Assembly: GCF_003574315.2 (NCBI RefSeq)
Contig: NZ_AP025739.1
Location: 3,472,001-3,536,000, forward strand
DNA: 64,000 bases
Source: Capsulimonas corticalis
Lineage (GTDB): Bacteria > Armatimonadota > Armatimonadia > Armatimonadales > Capsulimonadaceae
Direction of reading: 5' to 3'
Shown: positions 61,187 through 64,000 of the stretch, piece by piece
Position numbering within the stretch: position 1 is the stretch's first letter
Layout: every line of letters starts with the position of its first letter
Notes under the pieces: model-generated
What the model was told of the DNA's origin: nothing
The model's input: only the letters and a program-made list of their open reading frames with translations
Databases searched by the model: none
Position numbers and translations under genes: made by a program

Positions 61187-62201
61187 TTTGAACGTTATCG
61201 AATTCGAAAAATCCATCGCGGAGCTGGACGAGAACCTGTCCAAGCTTCGGCGCATCGTGATGGATCAGAAGCATCCGCAGAACACGGTGGATCTGCCCGA
61301 TCAGCTCGCGAATCTGGAGCAGCATCGCACGGCCATTATCCGGGCCTGGTTTTCGAACCTGACGCCCTGGGACCAGGTCCTGCTGGCCCGCCACGAGAAG
61401 CGCCCTTACACGCTCGATTATATCGGCCATATGTTCTCGGGATTCCAGGAGCTGCACGGCGACCGTTTGTACGGCGATGACGGCGCCATCGTCGCCGGCT
61501 TCGCGAAGCTGGGCGACACGCCCGTCGCGATTGTCGGACATCAGAAGGGCCGCGACATCAAGCAGCGCCAGCATCGCAACTTTGGCTACGCGCGTCCTGA
61601 AGGCTACCGCAAGGCCGGACGTATTATGAAGCTGGCGGCGAAGTTCGGCGTCCCGATCGTCACCCTGATCGACACGCCCGGCGCCGCCGCCGACGTTTCG
61701 GCGGACGAACGCGGGATTTCCGAGGCCATCGCGCGCAATATGTTCGATATGGCGACCTTGCCGACGCCGATTGTCTCCGTGGTGATCGGCGAAGGCGGCA
61801 GCGGCGGCGCGCTCGGCATCGCGGTCGCCGACCGCGTTCTGATGCTGGAGCACAGCGTTTACTCCGTCATCGCCCCCGAAGGCTGCGCCGCCATTCTGTG
61901 GCGCGATCCTGAGAAGAAGGCCGACGCCGCGAAGGCGCTCAACCTGACCGCCCAGCGCGCCAAGGAACTGGGCGTGGTGGACGGCGTCATTCCGGAGCCC
62001 CTCGGCGGCGCGCACCGCGACTGGGAAGCCGCCGCCGAGAACTTAAAGGCCGCTCTGATCGAAAATCTGGCGCTCCTCAAGGATCTCTCCGGAGACGAAC
62101 TGGTCGAGCGCCGCTACCAGCGCTTCCGCGCCATCGGCCAGTTTGAAGAGATCAAACCGATCGACATGGACGGCGATGTGTCCGAAGACGACGCGGCTTA
62201 A
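61179..62201 (+). CDS. accA: acetyl-CoA carboxylase carboxyltransferase subunit alpha
   Basis: AccA of 340 residues. NVIEFEKSIAELDENLSKLRRI at the N-terminus, then RPYTLDYI, FQELHGDRLYGDDGAIV, GHQKGRD, NFGYARPEGYRKAGRIM, TLIDTPGA and IGEGGSGGALGIAVADRV mark the carboxyltransferase alpha subunit. I chose a TTG start at 61179 because GAGGAG ends 10 bases upstream; an ATG at 61161 would overlap the ribosome binding site. Immediate coupling to accD allows equimolar synthesis. Confidence 0.94.
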   Translation: MASLNVIEFEKSIAELDENLSKLRRIVMDQKHPQNTVDLPDQLANLEQHRTAIIRAWFSNLTPWDQVLLARHEKRPYTLDYIGHMFSGFQELHGDRLYGDDGAIVAGFAKLGDTPVAIVGHQKGRDIKQRQHRNFGYARPEGYRKAGRIMKLAAKFGVPIVTLIDTPGAAADVSADERGISEAIARNMFDMATLPTPIVSVVIGEGGSGGALGIAVADRVLMLEHSVYSVIAPEGCAAILWRDPEKKADAAKALNLTAQRAKELGVVDGVIPEPLGGAHRDWEAAAENLKAALIENLALLKDLSGDELVERRYQRFRAIGQFEEIKPIDMDGDVSEDDAA

Positions 62202-62233
62202 TCGATTACGAGCATTCACGAAGAAGAGAACGC

Positions 62234-63526
62234 ATGGGAAAATACGACCGCGCCCCTTATACGCATGACCTGTATCCCGGGGCCAATGACTGGCACGAAG
62301 ACAGTGTCCGCGCCAATGTCCTGGAAGAGATCTTTCGCAATCTGTGCCGCATTTACGGTTACGGCGAGGTGAGAACGCCCGTTTTCGAGGAAACGGAGCT
62401 GTTCACGCGCACGATCGGCGAAGGGACGGATATCGTCTCCAAGGAGATGTATACCTTTACGGATCGCGGCGGCCGCTCCATGACCCTGCGGCCCGAGGGA
62501 ACGGCGCCGACGATTCGCGCCTATCTGGACAGCACGCTCCCCAGCCGGGGCGGCGTCGCTAAGATGTTCTATATCGCTTCGATCTTTCGTTACGAGCGGG
62601 GACAAAAGGGACGGTATCGGCAGCATCAGCAGTTCGGTGTCGAAGCGCTCGGCGCGGACGACCCCGCGCTGGACGCCGAAGTCGTGCAGATCGCCCTGTC
62701 GTTCTTTCGCACGATCGGCATGCGAAATCTGACGCTCAAGCTTAACTCCGTCGGCTCCACGGAATCGCGGGCCGCGTATCTGGCCGCGCTGAAAGCGTAT
62801 GTCGAGCCGTTCTTAAGTGAGTTCAGCGACGAGGGCAAGGCGCGCTTCGAGCGCAACCCGCTGCGCATGCTGGACACCAAGAGCGAGCGCGAGCTGAAGA
62901 TCCTGGCGAATGCGCCGCATCTCTCCGAGTACCTGTCTCCGGAAGAGAAAGAGCACTTCGAAGCCGTCTGCGGTTATCTCAATGCGGCCAGCGTCGAGTA
63001 TGTGCTGGATCCATATCTGGTGCGCGGATTCGATTACTACACCAAGACGGCGTTTGAGATCCAGTCCCCCGATTTGGGCGCGCAGAACGCGGTTGGCGGC
63101 GGCGGACGCTATAACAAATTGGTCGAAGAGATCGGCGGCAAGCCGACGCCGGGGATCGGCTTTGGTCTCGGCACGGAGCGCGCCTTGCTCGCGCTTCAGG
63201 CGCTGGGCGTGGAAATGCCGCTGCCGCCGGGGCCGACGGCTTTCTTCGTGACGCTGGGCGACGCCGGGCGCACGGCGGCGGTCAAGCTGCTGAGCGATCT
63301 GCGCAATGCGGGCGTCGCGGCCGATATCGACTACACGGGGCGCACGATGAAGACGCAGATGCGCGCCGCGACGCTGGTCAACGCCCAATACGCCTTGATC
63401 TTGGGCGACGACGAAGTGGCGTCCCAGACCGTTCAGGTCAAGGACCTCGCCGCGCGCGAGCAGCGCGCCGTGGCGTTTTCCGATCTTGTCGCCGAACTCA
63501 GCAGCTCGGCGCCGGGGACCCCATGA
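62234..63526 (+). CDS. hisS: histidyl-tRNA synthetase
   Basis: Class II aminoacyl-tRNA synthetase of 430 residues. Motif 2 (SIFRYERGQKGRYRQHQQFGVEALGADDPALDAEV), the histidine-specific LVRGFDYYTKTAFEI and motif 3 (GIGFGLGTERALLAL) are intact, with a C-terminal anticodon-binding domain (TAFFVTLGDAGRTAAVKLLSDLRNAGVAADIDYTGRTMKTQMRAA). It charges tRNA-His. It starts 32 bases after accA; its stop overlaps the next gene (ATGA). Confidence 0.97.
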   Translation: MGKYDRAPYTHDLYPGANDWHEDSVRANVLEEIFRNLCRIYGYGEVRTPVFEETELFTRTIGEGTDIVSKEMYTFTDRGGRSMTLRPEGTAPTIRAYLDSTLPSRGGVAKMFYIASIFRYERGQKGRYRQHQQFGVEALGADDPALDAEVVQIALSFFRTIGMRNLTLKLNSVGSTESRAAYLAALKAYVEPFLSEFSDEGKARFERNPLRMLDTKSERELKILANAPHLSEYLSPEEKEHFEAVCGYLNAASVEYVLDPYLVRGFDYYTKTAFEIQSPDLGAQNAVGGGGRYNKLVEEIGGKPTPGIGFGLGTERALLALQALGVEMPLPPGPTAFFVTLGDAGRTAAVKLLSDLRNAGVAADIDYTGRTMKTQMRAATLVNAQYALILGDDEVASQTVQVKDLAAREQRAVAFSDLVAELSSSAPGTP

Positions 63527-64000
63527 ACTTCTGGCTCTCGGTCGCCGCGCGCTGGGTCCAGGGCGTCGCGCTCAGTCTCTGGCTGGGCGGGGTGATCGCG
63601 ATCGGCGCGCTGGCCGCGCCAGCGGCGTTTCATGTGACGCGCGCTCATGCGGCGCTCGCGGGCAATTTGGCGCTGCAAAACGATATCGCCGGGGCGATCA
63701 TCGGCCAAGCGTTCCGTAACTTCAATGTGCTCTGCATCGTCTGCGGCGTTCTTTTGCTGCTGTCCGGAATGGCCGTGGCGCGTCTGCGGCCCAGTCCGCG
63801 CGTTCGCCGGCTCACGGTAATTTCCTCAGTCGTCACGCTCATTTTGCTGGGGCTGACGGTATACTTACAGTATGCTCTCTTCCCGGTGATCGACGCAGCG
63901 AAATTACAGCAGCACTGGCCTCTTTTTGATCGTCTCCACCACCTCTACGTGGGAATCACAAACGCGCAGCTGCCTCTTCTCCTCGTGGTCGCCTGGGTTA
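63523..64000 (+). CDS. DUF4149-like membrane protein, cut by window end
   Basis: At least 159 residues are visible and the frame is open at the edge. There are hydrophobic helices at about 7-35, 70-92 and 100-122; the N-terminal WVQGVALSLWLGGVIAIGALAAPAAF and the later LQHHWPLFDRLHHLY-type segment (QQHWPLFDRLHHLYVG) resemble DUF4149/TMEM205-like four-helix proteins. The ATG overlaps the hisS stop by 4 bases. Function is unknown. Confidence 0.75.
   Translation, partial: MNFWLSVAARWVQGVALSLWLGGVIAIGALAAPAAFHVTRAHAALAGNLALQNDIAGAIIGQAFRNFNVLCIVCGVLLLLSGMAVARLRPSPRVRRLTVISSVVTLILLGLTVYLQYALFPVIDAAKLQQHWPLFDRLHHLYVGITNAQLPLLLVVAWV

Overview
The window is dense bacterial chromosome (roughly 60-65 % GC by eye) with about 60 protein genes and no rRNA, tRNA or CRISPR that I could find. 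Gene content (flagellar operon, MenG plus polyprenyl synthase, HspR-controlled dnaK, BlaI/M56 pairs, HAF repeats, NBR1-like and CBM9-like secreted proteins, frequent TTG starts behind strong ribosome binding sites) fits an environmental member of Armatimonadota, perhaps Capsulimonas-like. That placement is inference, not a database result.

Layout. 1-8.8 kb: a hydrolase, a BlaI repressor with a membrane M56 protease-sensor carrying a HAF-repeat ectodomain, two small conserved genes, a polysaccharide deacetylase, then a minus-strand chain moaD-moaE-rimI-tsaD-Ca2+/H+ antiporter-acetyltransferase. 9-15 kb: a FapA-like protein, hslV and hslU separated by a secreted protein gene, then menG/ubiE and a polyprenyl diphosphate synthase on the plus strand. 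15-19.3 kb: an ABC-2 permease and an SOS cluster: lexA, a divergent LysM membrane protein with two tandem SOS-like boxes, and a Rad52/ERF-like gene with its own SOS-like box. 19.5-35 kb: G5/3D wall protein, rsmA, bS21, Gfo/Idh/MocA oxidoreductase, parvulin, mnmG, DEAD-box helicase, glycosyltransferase/methyltransferase/phosphoesterase, gyrB, NAGPA-like lipoprotein and small DUF genes.

35-41.5 kb: a 1216-residue secreted multidomain protein, a TPR protein, a CPBP protease and a DUF167 protein. 41.5-49.9 kb: a minus-strand flagellar operon flgB-flgC-fliE-fliF-fliG-fliH-fliI-fliJ-SLT-MotE-like. 50-51 kb: Uma2 nuclease and an AT-rich hypothetical. 51-57.4 kb: hspR-rpoZ-dnaK-dnaJ-prmA-rsmE and a PHP phosphatase. 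57.5-64 kb: deacetylase, LacI regulator, a small membrane protein, accD-accA, hisS and a DUF4149 gene cut by the window end.

The most interesting signals are regulatory and repetitive. (1) Matching CGAAC-N4-GTTTG boxes just downstream of the -10 of two genes beside lexA define a candidate local SOS motif and suggest an SOS-induced LysM division inhibitor analogous to Bacillus YneA. (2) A perfect BlaI-type operator sits inside the promoter of a BlaI repressor whose partner M56 protein has a HAF sensor in place of a penicillin-binding domain. (3) A long inverted-repeat element with a conserved non-coding loop occurs at 8.8 kb and 42.2 kb, with a fragment at 11.7 kb; three other long palindromic elements lie in other intergenic gaps.
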